A stretch of DNA of 41,701 bases, taken from DAOUGC01 sp034429695 (lineage in GTDB: Bacteria; Chloroflexota; Anaerolineae; Anaerolineales; Anaerolineaceae). How positions within the stretch are numbered: the first letter of the stretch is position 1; each line of letters starts with the position of its first letter. The notes below the pieces were generated by a model. The model saw only the letters and a program-made list of their open reading frames with translations. It had not been told where the DNA came from and did not search any database. Below, piece after piece: positions 23,144 to 31,055 of the stretch. The stretch lies in NCBI GenBank assembly GCA_034429695.1, contig DAOUGC010000238.1:1-41701 (forward strand). Reading direction: 5' to 3'. The translations under genes and the position numbers were made by a program.

Positions 23144-25381
23144 ATGAAACCCGAATCACATCTTTATACTGCCCAGGTTGGCAGCCATACCATCACGTTT
23201 GAAACCGGCAAGCTGGCCGCCCAGGCCGGCGGCGCGGTAAGCGTGCGCCTGGGAAACACCCTGGTGTTTGCCGCTGCCACCATGAGCGCCAATCCGCGAG
23301 AAGGCGCCGACTTTTTCCCGTTGACGGTTGATTATGAAGAACGCATGTACGCCAGCGGTCGCATCCCTGGCTCGTTCTTCCGCCGTGAGGGCCGCCCCAG
23401 CACCGATGCTGTGCTGACCGCGCGCCTCACTGACCGCCCGCTGCGCCCCCTGTTTGATCAGTCCATGCGCAACGACGTGCAGGTCATCATGTACTCCTTC
23501 TCCGCAGACATGGAGAACCCCCTGGACGTGCTGGCTGTCAACGCTGCCTCAGCAGCTTTGATGATCTCTGACATTCCCTGGGGTGGACCCGTCGGTGCGG
23601 TGCGCATCGGGCGCATTGACGGTGAATTCATCGTCAATCCCACCTTTGCCCAGATCGAAGAATCCGATCTGGACCTGCGCATTGCCGGAACCCGTGACGC
23701 CATCCTGATGGTGGAATGTGGCGCGAACGAAATTAGCGAGGACGTGATGGTGCAGGCTCTCAGCTTTGGCCACAAGTCATTGCTCCCGCTGGTGGAACTG
23801 CAGGAGCGCATGGCCGCCGAAATCGGCAAGCCCAAGCGCGAGGTGCAGCTCTTCCCGCTCAACCAGGAATATGTTGAGAAGGTGCGTGCCGCCTTCACCC
23901 AGCCCATCCTGGACCTGTTGCAACAGCCCTACAAGAAAGCCAACCTGTACGGCGGGCTGGAAATGCTCGAGCACCAGGCGGTCGAAGAGATCGCCGGTGA
24001 GGATGAAAGCCTGAAGAGCACCGTCAAGGAAGCCTTCCACGAAGTCATGCGCGAGGTCATTCGCCAGCGCATCATCAACGACGGCGTTCGCCCCGATGGC
24101 CGCCAGACCACCCAGGTGCGCGACATCTGGTGTGAGGTTGACATTGCCCCGCGCGCGCACGGCTCAGGCCTGTTCACCCGTGGCGAAACCCAGGTACTCA
24201 CCCTGGCAACCCTTGGCACGCCTAAGGAAGCCCAGGAACTGGACAACCTGACCCCCACCGAAACCAAACGCTACATGCACCACTACAACTTCCCGCCCTT
24301 CTCCACTGGCGAAGCCCGCCCCCTGCGCGGTCAGTCACGCCGCGAGATCGGGCACGGCGCACTGGCAGAACGCGCCCTGGTGCCTGTGATCCCCAGCGAA
24401 ATGGAATTCCCCTATACACTGCGCCTGGTGTCTGAAGTGCTGGCAAGTAATGGTTCCAGCTCCATGGCTTCGGTTTGCGGCTCCACCCTGGCACTGATGG
24501 ACACCGGTGTGCCGATCAAGGCGCCCGTGGCCGGTGTTGCCATGGGTCTGATTATGGAAAACGGCCGTTACGCCATCCTCACTGACATCCTCGGTACTGA
24601 GGATCACCTCGGCGATATGGACTTCAAGGTTGCCGGAACCGACCGCGGCATCACTGCGTTGCAAATGGACATCAAGATTAAGGGCATCACCCCTGAACTG
24701 ATGACCCAGGCGTTGGCACAGGCACGCGACGGCCGCACCCACATTCTGGGAAAAATGCTTGAGATCATTCCCACCCCGCGCCCCGAGCTCAAACCGCACG
24801 CTCCACGCATTACCACCATCAAGGTTCCCGTGGACAAAATCGGCGCCATCATTGGCCCGGGCGGCAAGACCATCCGCGCGCTGCAGGAAGAGACCAACAC
24901 CCGCATTGACATCGAGGACGACGGCACAGTGTACATTGCCGCCACCGATGGTGAATCCGAAGCGGCTGCCCGTGAGCGCATCCTGATGCTGACCGAATCG
25001 GCGCAGGTTGGGCGCATCTACACAGGCAAGGTCGTGCGCATTGCCGACTTTGGTGCGTTTGTTGAGATCCTGCCCAATGTGGACGGCATGGTCCACATTT
25101 CACAGCTCGATTCTGAGCGCGTCAACAAGGTGGAAGACGTGGTTGGCCTGGGTGAAGAACTCACCGTGATGGTGACCGCCATTGATGAGAACGGCAAGAT
25201 CCGGTTATCACGTCAGGCCGTTCTTGAAGGTTGGACCCCGGAAGAAGCCCTTGAGCATGATCGCCCGCGCAGCAGCAGCGGCGGCGGCGGACGCTCGGGC
25301 GGCAACCGTGGTGGTGATCGCGGTGGACGCAGCGGCGATCGTGGCCGGGGCGGCGACCGTGGACGCGGACGCGACCGATAA
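23144..25381 (+). CDS. pnp: Polyribonucleotide nucleotidyltransferase (PNPase)
   Basis: Phosphorolytic 3'-5' exoribonuclease of RNA turnover, 745 residues. It contains two RNase PH domains (first with SVRLGNTLVFAAATMS and GSFFRREGRPS; second with GRQTTQVRDIWCEV, TRGETQVLTLATLG and MDFKVAGTDRGITALQMDIKI) joined by a helical linker. A KH domain follows at about 552-612 (DKIGAIIGPGGKTIRALQEET) and an S1 domain at about 622-695 (GKVVRIADFGAFVEILPNVDGMVHISQL). The C-terminus after residue 710 is a low-complexity Gly/Arg/Asp tail of about 35 residues, likely an extra RNA-contacting segment (inference). It lies downstream of rpsO in the classical order and is followed by a strong terminator. Confidence 0.98.
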   Translation: MKPESHLYTAQVGSHTITFETGKLAAQAGGAVSVRLGNTLVFAAATMSANPREGADFFPLTVDYEERMYASGRIPGSFFRREGRPSTDAVLTARLTDRPLRPLFDQSMRNDVQVIMYSFSADMENPLDVLAVNAASAALMISDIPWGGPVGAVRIGRIDGEFIVNPTFAQIEESDLDLRIAGTRDAILMVECGANEISEDVMVQALSFGHKSLLPLVELQERMAAEIGKPKREVQLFPLNQEYVEKVRAAFTQPILDLLQQPYKKANLYGGLEMLEHQAVEEIAGEDESLKSTVKEAFHEVMREVIRQRIINDGVRPDGRQTTQVRDIWCEVDIAPRAHGSGLFTRGETQVLTLATLGTPKEAQELDNLTPTETKRYMHHYNFPPFSTGEARPLRGQSRREIGHGALAERALVPVIPSEMEFPYTLRLVSEVLASNGSSSMASVCGSTLALMDTGVPIKAPVAGVAMGLIMENGRYAILTDILGTEDHLGDMDFKVAGTDRGITALQMDIKIKGITPELMTQALAQARDGRTHILGKMLEIIPTPRPELKPHAPRITTIKVPVDKIGAIIGPGGKTIRALQEETNTRIDIEDDGTVYIAATDGESEAAARERILMLTESAQVGRIYTGKVVRIADFGAFVEILPNVDGMVHISQLDSERVNKVEDVVGLGEELTVMVTAIDENGKIRLSRQAVLEGWTPEEALEHDRPRSSSGGGGRSGGNRGGDRGGRSGDRGRGGDRGRGRDR

Positions 25382-25400
25382 ATCACACTTTCAAACAACA

Positions 25401-25431
25401 AACCCCCTCCCATCAAGGAGGGGGTTCTTCA
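25401..25431 (+). terminator. Rho-independent terminator after pnp
   Basis: 10-bp stem AACCCCCTCC (25401-25410) / GGAGGGGGTT (25417-25426), 6-nt loop, followed by CTTC and an A/T-rich run. Confidence 0.85.
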
Positions 25432-25446
25432 TTATATATATCTATT

Positions 25447-25529
25447 GGATAGGTATCCTGAGGATACAGGTATCGTATGGATACAGGTATCGTATGGATA
25501 CAGGTATCCTATGGATACAGGTATCCTAT
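25447..25529. repeat. 17-bp tandem palindromic repeat, four units plus one degenerate
   Basis: Four adjacent 17-bp units GGATACAGGTATC(G/C)TAT at 25462-25478, 25479-25495, 25496-25512 and 25513-25529, preceded by a shortened degenerate unit at 25447-25461. Each unit carries the inverted repeat GGATAC / GTATCC or a near match. The first two units share CGTAT and the last two share CCTAT, suggesting stepwise duplication. It lies between the 3' ends of two convergent genes (pnp and murE), outside any coding sequence. Confidence 0.9.
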
Positions 25530-25547
25530 GGCACCATATTGGCCAGC

Positions 25548-27119
25548 TTAATCGTCCTGGGTGGGCAGATAGGGCATGGCCGGTCCGGTCGCCGATATTC
25601 TCCGTGCAATTGCCGAGCGCATCGCCACCCGGTCATCCCACGGAAATTCCTCGATCCCAAAACACATGGATTGCTCGTGTCCCTTGCCACAGGCAATCAC
25701 CACGTCACCGGGTTGAGCCATGCATACCGCCTGGTATATGGCTTCTCCCCGGTCGCGCACCCGCCAAAAATTGCGGCCTTCCTCCCCCCCCTGTTTTTGC
25801 GCGGCAGTCGCCATCTCCATCAGGATGCCGTCCAGCGATTCCGTGCGAGGATCTTCAGCGGTCAGGAAAGTCAGGTCAGCCAGCTCAACCGATATTTCGG
25901 CCATCATGCGCCGTTTCTCGCGGTCACGCAATCCTGCCGAGCCAAACACAGCAATCACCCGCTTGCCTGTAATTTCGCGCACGGTTTGCAGTACATTCCT
26001 CAACGCGTTGGGTGTATGGGCAAAATCCACAATGGAAATGAAATCCTGGCCCATATCCACCCGTTCAAAACGCCCTGGAATGGCATCCAACGCGGCGATG
26101 CCTTCGGCGGCTTTTTGAGGGGCAATACCCAGCCCTTCAATTGCCGCTGCCATGGCAGCCAGTGCATTTGAGGCATTGTATTTGCCCATCAAACGCGAAG
26201 ACACTTCAGTGCGAAAGCCTGGCCCAACTGCAGTAAAATGCAGGCCGCTTGGATCATGACGGATATCTTCCGCCCAGTATTCAGCCTTGTGCGGCGTCAG
26301 GCTGTATGCGACTGAACGAACCGGCGTGATGGAATGCAAGTAATCATACGATTCATCATCCCGGTTCAAAATCGCCACGCGCGGGTTGCCACGTTGTTTG
26401 TTGACCGTATCTCCAAGGGAGCGAAACAACAGACCCTTTGCATCCCGATAGCCTTCGTAACTGCCGTGATAATCGAGATGCTCATGGGTGATATTGGTGA
26501 CAACGGCAATGTCGTACTCGCAACCGGTTACGCGCTGCTGGGCCAACCCATGAGATGTGGTCTCCAAAATGGCGTGGGTTAATCCTGCAGCCACCATGCG
26601 TGCCAGGTAACGCTGGATATCCGGCGCTTCAGGGGTGGTGACGTGAAACCCCGTATCGATGACTTCACCACCGATCACAGCGTTGACCGTTGACACCATT
26701 CCAGCCCACATACCGGCTTTTAGCAGGATGTGGTAGATCATGTTGGATGTGGTGGTTTTACCGTCCGTTCCGGTCACTCCGATCACGGTCATGGAGCGGG
26801 CCGGATAACCAAAGAAAGCCGCTGACAACAAGGCAAGCGAGTTGCGCGCATCTTCCACCTGCAGATAGGGAACCGGCAGGTCCTGCAAGTCATCGCTGCC
26901 CACCACGGCGGCAGCTCCTCGTTGGATGGCATCTGGAATGAAACGATGACCGTCGGCATTGCCCCCTTTGACCGCCACAAAGATCCCACCGGGCTCAATG
27001 GAACGCGAGTCCATCCACACCCCGGTGATGGGCACATCGGTGAGAGTGGGTTGGTTTATCAAGACCAAACGGGCTTCACCGACCAACTGGGCCAGAGTCT
27101 TGCGAATAAATCCGGTCAC
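25548..27119 (-). CDS. murE: MurE-type UDP-MurNAc tripeptide ligase
   Basis: Adds the third (diamino) residue to UDP-MurNAc-L-Ala-D-Glu during peptidoglycan synthesis, using ATP. The three Mur-ligase domains are clear: N-terminal UDP-binding domain (DSRSIEPGGIFVAVKG), central ATPase with P-loop GVTGTDGKTTT, ETTSHGLAQQR and NITHEHLDYHGS, and a C-terminal domain (GRFERVD, DFAHTPNALRNVL, GSAGLRDREKRRMM). At the amino-acid recognition site, where meso-diaminopimelate enzymes have DNPR, this has EDPR. The start is placed at GTG 27119, which has AGGAG 5 nt upstream; the open frame extends to 27164. It follows the ATP synthase operon but is separated from it by a terminator. Confidence 0.92.
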   Translation of the reverse strand: MTGFIRKTLAQLVGEARLVLINQPTLTDVPITGVWMDSRSIEPGGIFVAVKGGNADGHRFIPDAIQRGAAAVVGSDDLQDLPVPYLQVEDARNSLALLSAAFFGYPARSMTVIGVTGTDGKTTTSNMIYHILLKAGMWAGMVSTVNAVIGGEVIDTGFHVTTPEAPDIQRYLARMVAAGLTHAILETTSHGLAQQRVTGCEYDIAVVTNITHEHLDYHGSYEGYRDAKGLLFRSLGDTVNKQRGNPRVAILNRDDESYDYLHSITPVRSVAYSLTPHKAEYWAEDIRHDPSGLHFTAVGPGFRTEVSSRLMGKYNASNALAAMAAAIEGLGIAPQKAAEGIAALDAIPGRFERVDMGQDFISIVDFAHTPNALRNVLQTVREITGKRVIAVFGSAGLRDREKRRMMAEISVELADLTFLTAEDPRTESLDGILMEMATAAQKQGGEEGRNFWRVRDRGEAIYQAVCMAQPGDVVIACGKGHEQSMCFGIEEFPWDDRVAMRSAIARRISATGPAMPYLPTQDD

Positions 27120-27130
27120 ACGCTCTCCTT

Positions 27131-27173
27131 TTGAAAACAAACTTTGGTGAATGAGAAACCCCATTCACCAAAG
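27131..27173 (-). terminator. Terminator closing the ATP synthase Fo operon
   Basis: On the minus strand a 12-bp perfect stem CTTTGGTGAATG / CATTCACCAAAG (27142-27173, 8-nt loop) is followed by a T-rich tail (TTTGTTTTC). It ends transcription after the b-delta gene and overlaps the leader of murE, where it could also act as an attenuator. Confidence 0.85.
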
Positions 27174-27205
27174 GCCATTTACAACATTCCCTTCCTCATG
27201 GGTCC

Positions 27206-27940
27206 TTACTGCAGGCTCTGACGCATTTCCTGCAAACGGGTCCGCACTGAGGCGTCAATCACGCGGTCACCTGCGCGTACCACAATGCCGCCCAGAAGAG
27301 CGGGGTCAGTTCGGAAGCGAACTTCCTTGGCTCCGCTGCCGATGCTGTTACGTACGGTTTCCTGTTCCTGCGCATTCAAAGGAATGGCGCTGATCACCTC
27401 CACCACTTCTCCGCTCAGGTTTTGACCCTGCAATTCAGTCACCTGGCCCTTGCGGATTCCGGTAAAGAATTCATCCAAAAGGGAGCGCTGGCGGCTCTCA
27501 TCACCAGATAACGATTCCTGGATCAACTGCCGCGCTCCGGCAATGGCCAGGTTGACCACCTGACCGCGTAAATTGGCAAGCATGACGTTCTTTTGCTGTT
27601 CAAGATCGGCTTCCAGATTCTGGCGGCGTTCAGCCAGTTGCGCATCCAGACCTGCCAGTCGATCCTTCTCAACCGATTCGGCGCGTTGGGTGGCGTCACG
27701 AACAATACCAGCCGCCTGCCCCTGTGCTTCTGTAATGATGCGGTCGGCTTCCTTTTCGGCGTTGGCGCGCGCTTCAGCCGCAATGCGGGCATCTTCAAGA
27801 CCCTGGGCAATCTTTTCACGCCGTTCCGCCAGCATCTTGGTCAAGGGATCATACACCCAGGCTTTGAGGGTTAAAAACACCACCGCAAAGTTGAGAATTT
27901 GAACAATTAAGTATCCGAGATTAAGACCTAGTTTTTCCAA
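27206..27940 (-). CDS. F1Fo ATP synthase b subunit fused to the delta C-terminal domain
   Basis: The 244-residue peripheral stalk protein starts as a normal b subunit: membrane helix at about 7-28 (YLIVQILNFAVVFLTLKAWV), then a long charged coiled coil to about 145 (EARANAEKEADRIITEAQ). From about 175 onward it reads as the C-terminal domain of the delta subunit: VVEVISAIPLNAQEQE, then DPALLGGIVVRAGDRVIDASVRTRLQEM. The delta N-terminal helical domain (about 105 residues, which caps the alpha subunits) is missing. b-delta fusions are known in mycobacteria, but there a complete delta is attached. Start chosen at TTG 27940, which has GGAGG 5 nt upstream; the longer open frame would begin inside atpE. 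No separate atpH, atpA, atpG, atpD or atpC follows. Confidence 0.85.
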   Translation of the reverse strand: MEKLGLNLGYLIVQILNFAVVFLTLKAWVYDPLTKMLAERREKIAQGLEDARIAAEARANAEKEADRIITEAQGQAAGIVRDATQRAESVEKDRLAGLDAQLAERRQNLEADLEQQKNVMLANLRGQVVNLAIAGARQLIQESLSGDESRQRSLLDEFFTGIRKGQVTELQGQNLSGEVVEVISAIPLNAQEQETVRNSIGSGAKEVRFRTDPALLGGIVVRAGDRVIDASVRTRLQEMRQSLQ

Positions 27941-27957
27941 GGCTGCCCTCCGTTGGC

Positions 27958-28194
27958 CTACAGAACAAACAGCATCAGGAAAGCAATCACCAGACAATAA
28001 ATGGCGATGGCTTCAGAGAAGGCAATACCGAGGATCATGTTGGTCAAAAGCGTACCATATGTATCGGGGTTGCGCGCCATACCTTCAAGCGCTCCCTGCA
28101 CGCTCAAACCAATACCCACCCCGGCGCCGGCCGCACCAATCATGGCCAGACCTGCTCCGATAAATTTTGCCGCCTCTACGATATTACCTTCCAT
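27958..28194 (-). CDS. atpE: ATP synthase c subunit
   Basis: A 78-residue hairpin of two membrane helices forming the rotor ring. The ion-binding carboxylate is Glu61 in the second helix (GIAFSEAIAIY), with the polar loop ARNPD near 41-44. Residues that make a sodium site in known Na+ rings are replaced: the helix-1 Gln is Ile (GVGIG), and Ser-Thr after the Glu is Ala-Ile. A proton-coupled ring is therefore favoured (inference from family knowledge). GGAGGAG lies 8 nt before the ATG. It sits between atpB and the b-delta gene, the standard order. Confidence 0.97.
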   Translation of the reverse strand: MEGNIVEAAKFIGAGLAMIGAAGAGVGIGLSVQGALEGMARNPDTYGTLLTNMILGIAFSEAIAIYCLVIAFLMLFVL

Positions 28195-28254
28195 GTTTGT
28201 TTTCTCCTCCTGAATTTCCTTCCAGCCTGGTCAGAAACGAATGATCAATTGCTT

Positions 28255-29235
28255 TTAATGCTCTTCGCCGTGGCCCTGTACGGCCTGCGCCATGAAGATC
28301 ATGGTGAGCATGCCAAACACCACAGCCTGGATTAGACCAATGAAAAACTCAAACAGCAAAATGGCCGACTGTGCAAACACCGGCACCATCGAGCCAATCA
28401 GGAACAACAACACGGCGCCGGCGAAGATATTGCCAAACAACCGGAATGCAAACGAAAGGATCTTGCTAAACTCTGAAATCAATTCGAGGATTGATACCGC
28501 CCAGTCGATTGCGCCAAACAGGGGTTTGGAGAAAATGGTGCGCACATTGAAGAAGCGCAGGAAATACCCCAACCCGTGTGCCTGCACACCCATCACCTGG
28601 GTCACCAGCACTGAAATCAGCGCCAGCGCCAGGGTGAAGTTTAAGTCGGTTGACAATACGCGCACATAGGGGATGATCATGCCCATGTTTTCAGCATGAG
28701 CGCCCTCATCACCTTTCACCACCGCACCCAGCACGCCGGGGATCAACGTCTGCACCGGATTGCCATGATCAGATGGCTCCAGTACACCAATGCTGTCCAC
28801 ACCCGGGATAAGCTCCATCCAGTTGGCAACCAGCACCAGCAAGACAATGGTGGCAAAGTACGGAAAAATCTTGCGCGTATACTTGCCGGCTGATGATTCC
28901 GCCAGGTTGTAAAGCACTTCCAACAGGGCTTCCATCGCTCCGGCAATGCCGCCCGGAACCAGCGTCCCCTTTTTCACCGCTGATCGAACCGCCCACCCAA
29001 TCGCAAGCAGGATCAAATCAACAATCAGCATGGCGATCAGGGTGTTGGTCAGATAAAAGTCGCCAATGACAGGCAAAGAAAACAACGGCTCATGACTGAC
29101 GTTTTCTGGCGCAACCTGAATATGCGGAGCAATCGGCGGGTAAAGATTCGCGCCGATGATCATCAAGATGATTAGACCCAGGACAATCCACCGCTTGAAG
29201 CCGAACCGACGTTTCTTATGCGTCTTTTCCTCCAA
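28255..29235 (-). CDS. atpB: ATP synthase a subunit
   Basis: Stator channel subunit of 326 residues with five to six membrane helices. The essential Arg of the penultimate helix is in SFAFRLFGNIFAG, followed by the last helix with IGLIQAVVFGMLTMIF. Upstream features include the N-terminal helix (RWIVLGLIILMIIGANL) and ANWMELIPG. It has a long extracytoplasmic loop between the ELIPG helix and the next one (about 40 residues rich in Gly, His and acidic residues). Start chosen at TTG 29235, which has AGGAGG 6 nt upstream; it overlaps the end of the AtpI/Z gene by 20 nt. An alternative start at 29259 lacks such a site. Confidence 0.95.
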   Translation of the reverse strand: MEEKTHKKRRFGFKRWIVLGLIILMIIGANLYPPIAPHIQVAPENVSHEPLFSLPVIGDFYLTNTLIAMLIVDLILLAIGWAVRSAVKKGTLVPGGIAGAMEALLEVLYNLAESSAGKYTRKIFPYFATIVLLVLVANWMELIPGVDSIGVLEPSDHGNPVQTLIPGVLGAVVKGDEGAHAENMGMIIPYVRVLSTDLNFTLALALISVLVTQVMGVQAHGLGYFLRFFNVRTIFSKPLFGAIDWAVSILELISEFSKILSFAFRLFGNIFAGAVLLFLIGSMVPVFAQSAILLFEFFIGLIQAVVFGMLTMIFMAQAVQGHGEEH

Positions 29236-29539
29236 GGTTCTCCTCCTTATTCCCTTCAACCCCTGAACGCACCCGATTTTCCAGGTCTGGTTTAAATTTT
29301 TTCAATACGTTGCGAACAATCCATAACATGCTGACCACCGATATTGGAATACTCGCCGCCAGGAAAATCAGCGTAAATAGCGGTTTTGAGTCCATTCGAT
29401 TGTCAAGCCACAACCCACCGATGAGCGCAATGATCAGGATGACCAGGGTGACACATCCCACCTGTCCCACCACCCCAACCACAGCCAGATTGGTCACATG
29501 GCGTTTTTGATCCCCGTTGCTTCCATCTGGCAGGTTCAT
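29216..29539 (-). CDS. AtpI/AtpZ-like small membrane protein
   Basis: A 107-residue protein with two membrane helices (about 17-45, VVGVVGQVGCVTLVILIIALIGG, and about 54-75, LFTLIFLAASIPISVVSMLW) and a charged C-terminal tail. Size, topology and first position in an atp operon fit the AtpI/AtpZ family, linked to c-ring assembly or to Mg2+/Ca2+ transport. A consensus promoter (TTGACT-17-TATAAT) ends 8 nt before the ATG and no Shine-Dalgarno site precedes it, so the operon mRNA is probably leaderless. The end overlaps the atpB start. Confidence 0.8.
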   Translation of the reverse strand: MNLPDGSNGDQKRHVTNLAVVGVVGQVGCVTLVILIIALIGGLWLDNRMDSKPLFTLIFLAASIPISVVSMLWIVRNVLKKFKPDLENRVRSGVEGNKEENLGGKDA

Positions 29540-29547
29540 CGTAGGGT

Positions 29548-29576
29548 ATTATAACAAACCCAAAAACGCTAGTCAA
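29548..29576 (-). promoter_or_regulatory. ATP synthase Fo operon promoter (probably leaderless)
   Basis: Minus strand TTGACT (29571-29576), 17-nt spacer, perfect TATAAT (29548-29553), then 8 nt to the ATG at 29539. It is the best match to the consensus on the minus strand. Confidence 0.8.
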
Positions 29577-29588
29577 CAAAAGGTGAAA

Positions 29589-29617
29589 GGCGCACCCATG
29601 AGTGCGCCTTTTTTTTA
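29589..29617. terminator. Hairpin terminator between nuoN and the atp operon
   Basis: Stem GGCGCAC (29589-29595) / GTGCGCC (29602-29608), 6-nt loop, directly after the nuoN stop. On the plus strand it is followed by eight T. On the minus strand, the nuoN direction, it is preceded by eight A and followed by TTTCACCTTTTG, so it may work in both directions. Confidence 0.75.
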
Positions 29618-31051
29618 GAAGATCGAAGCCATGCTTGCGCCCTGCAACCACGGCGCAACCCATACACCCAACACCAGAATGGCTGCTCCGGTGATCGCCA
29701 ACGCAGCGCCCCAGGCAAATTTCACATTGACCGGTTGGTCATCCTGATCAGACTGATACAGGTAGATCACCTTTGCCACATTCAGATAGTAATACAGGCC
29801 GACAATCGAGTTGATGATGCCCACCCAGGCCAGCCAAACAAAACCGGTTTCCACCGCCGCCGACAAAACCAGCACCTTTGCCATGAACCCGGCAAACGGC
29901 GGTATGCCCCCCAGCGAGAGCAGCGCCACCAGCATGAGAAATGCCAGCGCCGGTGAACGCCGGCTGAGACCGGCAAAAGCCGATATCTGGTCAGACCCAA
30001 CCGCGCGCCCCGCCACCATCACCACCCCAAAGGCTGCCAGGTTGGTCACCAGATACGCCATCAGATAGTACACCGCGGCGCTGTTGCCCAACTGACTACC
30101 GGCTGCCACACCGATCAACATGTACCCGGCCTGTGCAATGGATGAATACGCCAGCAGGCGTTTGATATTCCTTTGCACCAATGCCAGCAGGTTGCCAACC
30201 ACCATGCTTAACGTCGCCAGAACAGCCAGCACCATCATCCAGATGTGCGCCTGATCTGGAAAAGCCACGGTCAACAGGCGAATGAGCACGGCAAAACCAG
30301 CCGCTTTGGATGCCGTGGAGAGGAACCCTGCCACCTGGGTGGGGGCACCTTCATACACATCCGGTGCCCAGAAATGGAACGGGGCTGCCGACACTTTAAA
30401 GCCAAACCCAACCAGCACAAACAACAGCGCGGTCATTAACAGAACCAGGGGAACATTGGCTGCCTGAAAACCTGAAGCAATTTCATATAGTTGGGTGGTC
30501 CCCGAAAACCCGTACAGGAAGGAAAATCCAAATAACATGATGGCCGATGCCATGGCGGAATACAGCAGGTACTTCACCCCGGCTTCCACCGAGCGTTCAT
30601 CACGGGTATAAAAGCCAGCCATGACAAACAAGGGAATGGACGTGGTTTCGATCGCCAGATACAGCACGATCAGGTCAGCCGCGGAGGCCATCAGGTTCAT
30701 ACCCAGCGTGCTTACCAGCAGCAGCACAAAGAATTCACCGTGATTGGAAAGCCGTTCGCTCTGCTGCGCCAGCAACGCGGTGATTGCCGCCCCGCTCAGG
30801 AAGATCAGCCGGAAGATGAAACCCATGCCGTCCAACCGCAACATGCCCCCCCACAACAGTTGACCTTCTTCAGCCGGGCGGGCAAACAGGATCGACAGGG
30901 CAATTACCACACACAGACCGGCAAACGTCACCCAGCCCAGAATTTGAGCACGCTTTTTCACCGCCAGGTCCACACCAAGCAGGATCAGCGCCAGAACCAG
31001 CAGACCAATCTCAGGAGCCAGTACCAGGATCATTTCTCCCACACTCTGCAT
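29615..31051 (-). CDS. nuoN: NADH-quinone oxidoreductase subunit N
   Basis: Antiporter-like proton-pumping subunit of complex I, about 14 membrane helices. The pumping residues are all present: Glu in the TM5 segment VLYLAIETTSIPLF, Lys in TM7 (GFGFKVSAAPFHFWAPDVYEGAPTQV), Lys in TM8 (STASKAAGF) and Lys in TM12 (GFMAKVLVL). Start chosen at ATG 31051 because GGAGG precedes it; the frame opens 5 codons earlier inside the second nuoM. It is the last gene of the nuo cluster and is followed by a hairpin. Confidence 0.96.
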   Translation of the reverse strand: MQSVGEMILVLAPEIGLLVLALILLGVDLAVKKRAQILGWVTFAGLCVVIALSILFARPAEEGQLLWGGMLRLDGMGFIFRLIFLSGAAITALLAQQSERLSNHGEFFVLLLVSTLGMNLMASAADLIVLYLAIETTSIPLFVMAGFYTRDERSVEAGVKYLLYSAMASAIMLFGFSFLYGFSGTTQLYEIASGFQAANVPLVLLMTALLFVLVGFGFKVSAAPFHFWAPDVYEGAPTQVAGFLSTASKAAGFAVLIRLLTVAFPDQAHIWMMVLAVLATLSMVVGNLLALVQRNIKRLLAYSSIAQAGYMLIGVAAGSQLGNSAAVYYLMAYLVTNLAAFGVVMVAGRAVGSDQISAFAGLSRRSPALAFLMLVALLSLGGIPPFAGFMAKVLVLSAAVETGFVWLAWVGIINSIVGLYYYLNVAKVIYLYQSDQDDQPVNVKFAWGAALAITGAAILVLGVWVAPWLQGASMASIF

Positions 31052-31055
31052 GTTC

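Noticed and set aside
24335..25096. 253-codon minus-strand ORF antisense to pnp
   Set aside because: Lies entirely opposite the KH/RNase PH coding region of pnp. Its composition (His- and Gly-rich) is that expected from the complement of a high-G+C gene, and it shows no motif or ribosome binding site.
25447..25529. CRISPR array
   Set aside because: The 17-bp units are directly adjacent with no spacers, too short for CRISPR repeats, and no cas genes are nearby.
25182..26171. 329-codon plus-strand ORF spanning the pnp end, the repeats and murE
   Set aside because: Crosses a strong terminator and the tandem repeats and runs antisense to murE. The Tyr/Ile-rich stretch in it is only the translated repeat.
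27958..28194. Sodium-coupled c ring
   Set aside because: Only the Glu and a Tyr of the Na+ signature are present; the helix-1 Gln and the Ser-Thr pair are replaced by Ile and Ala-Ile.
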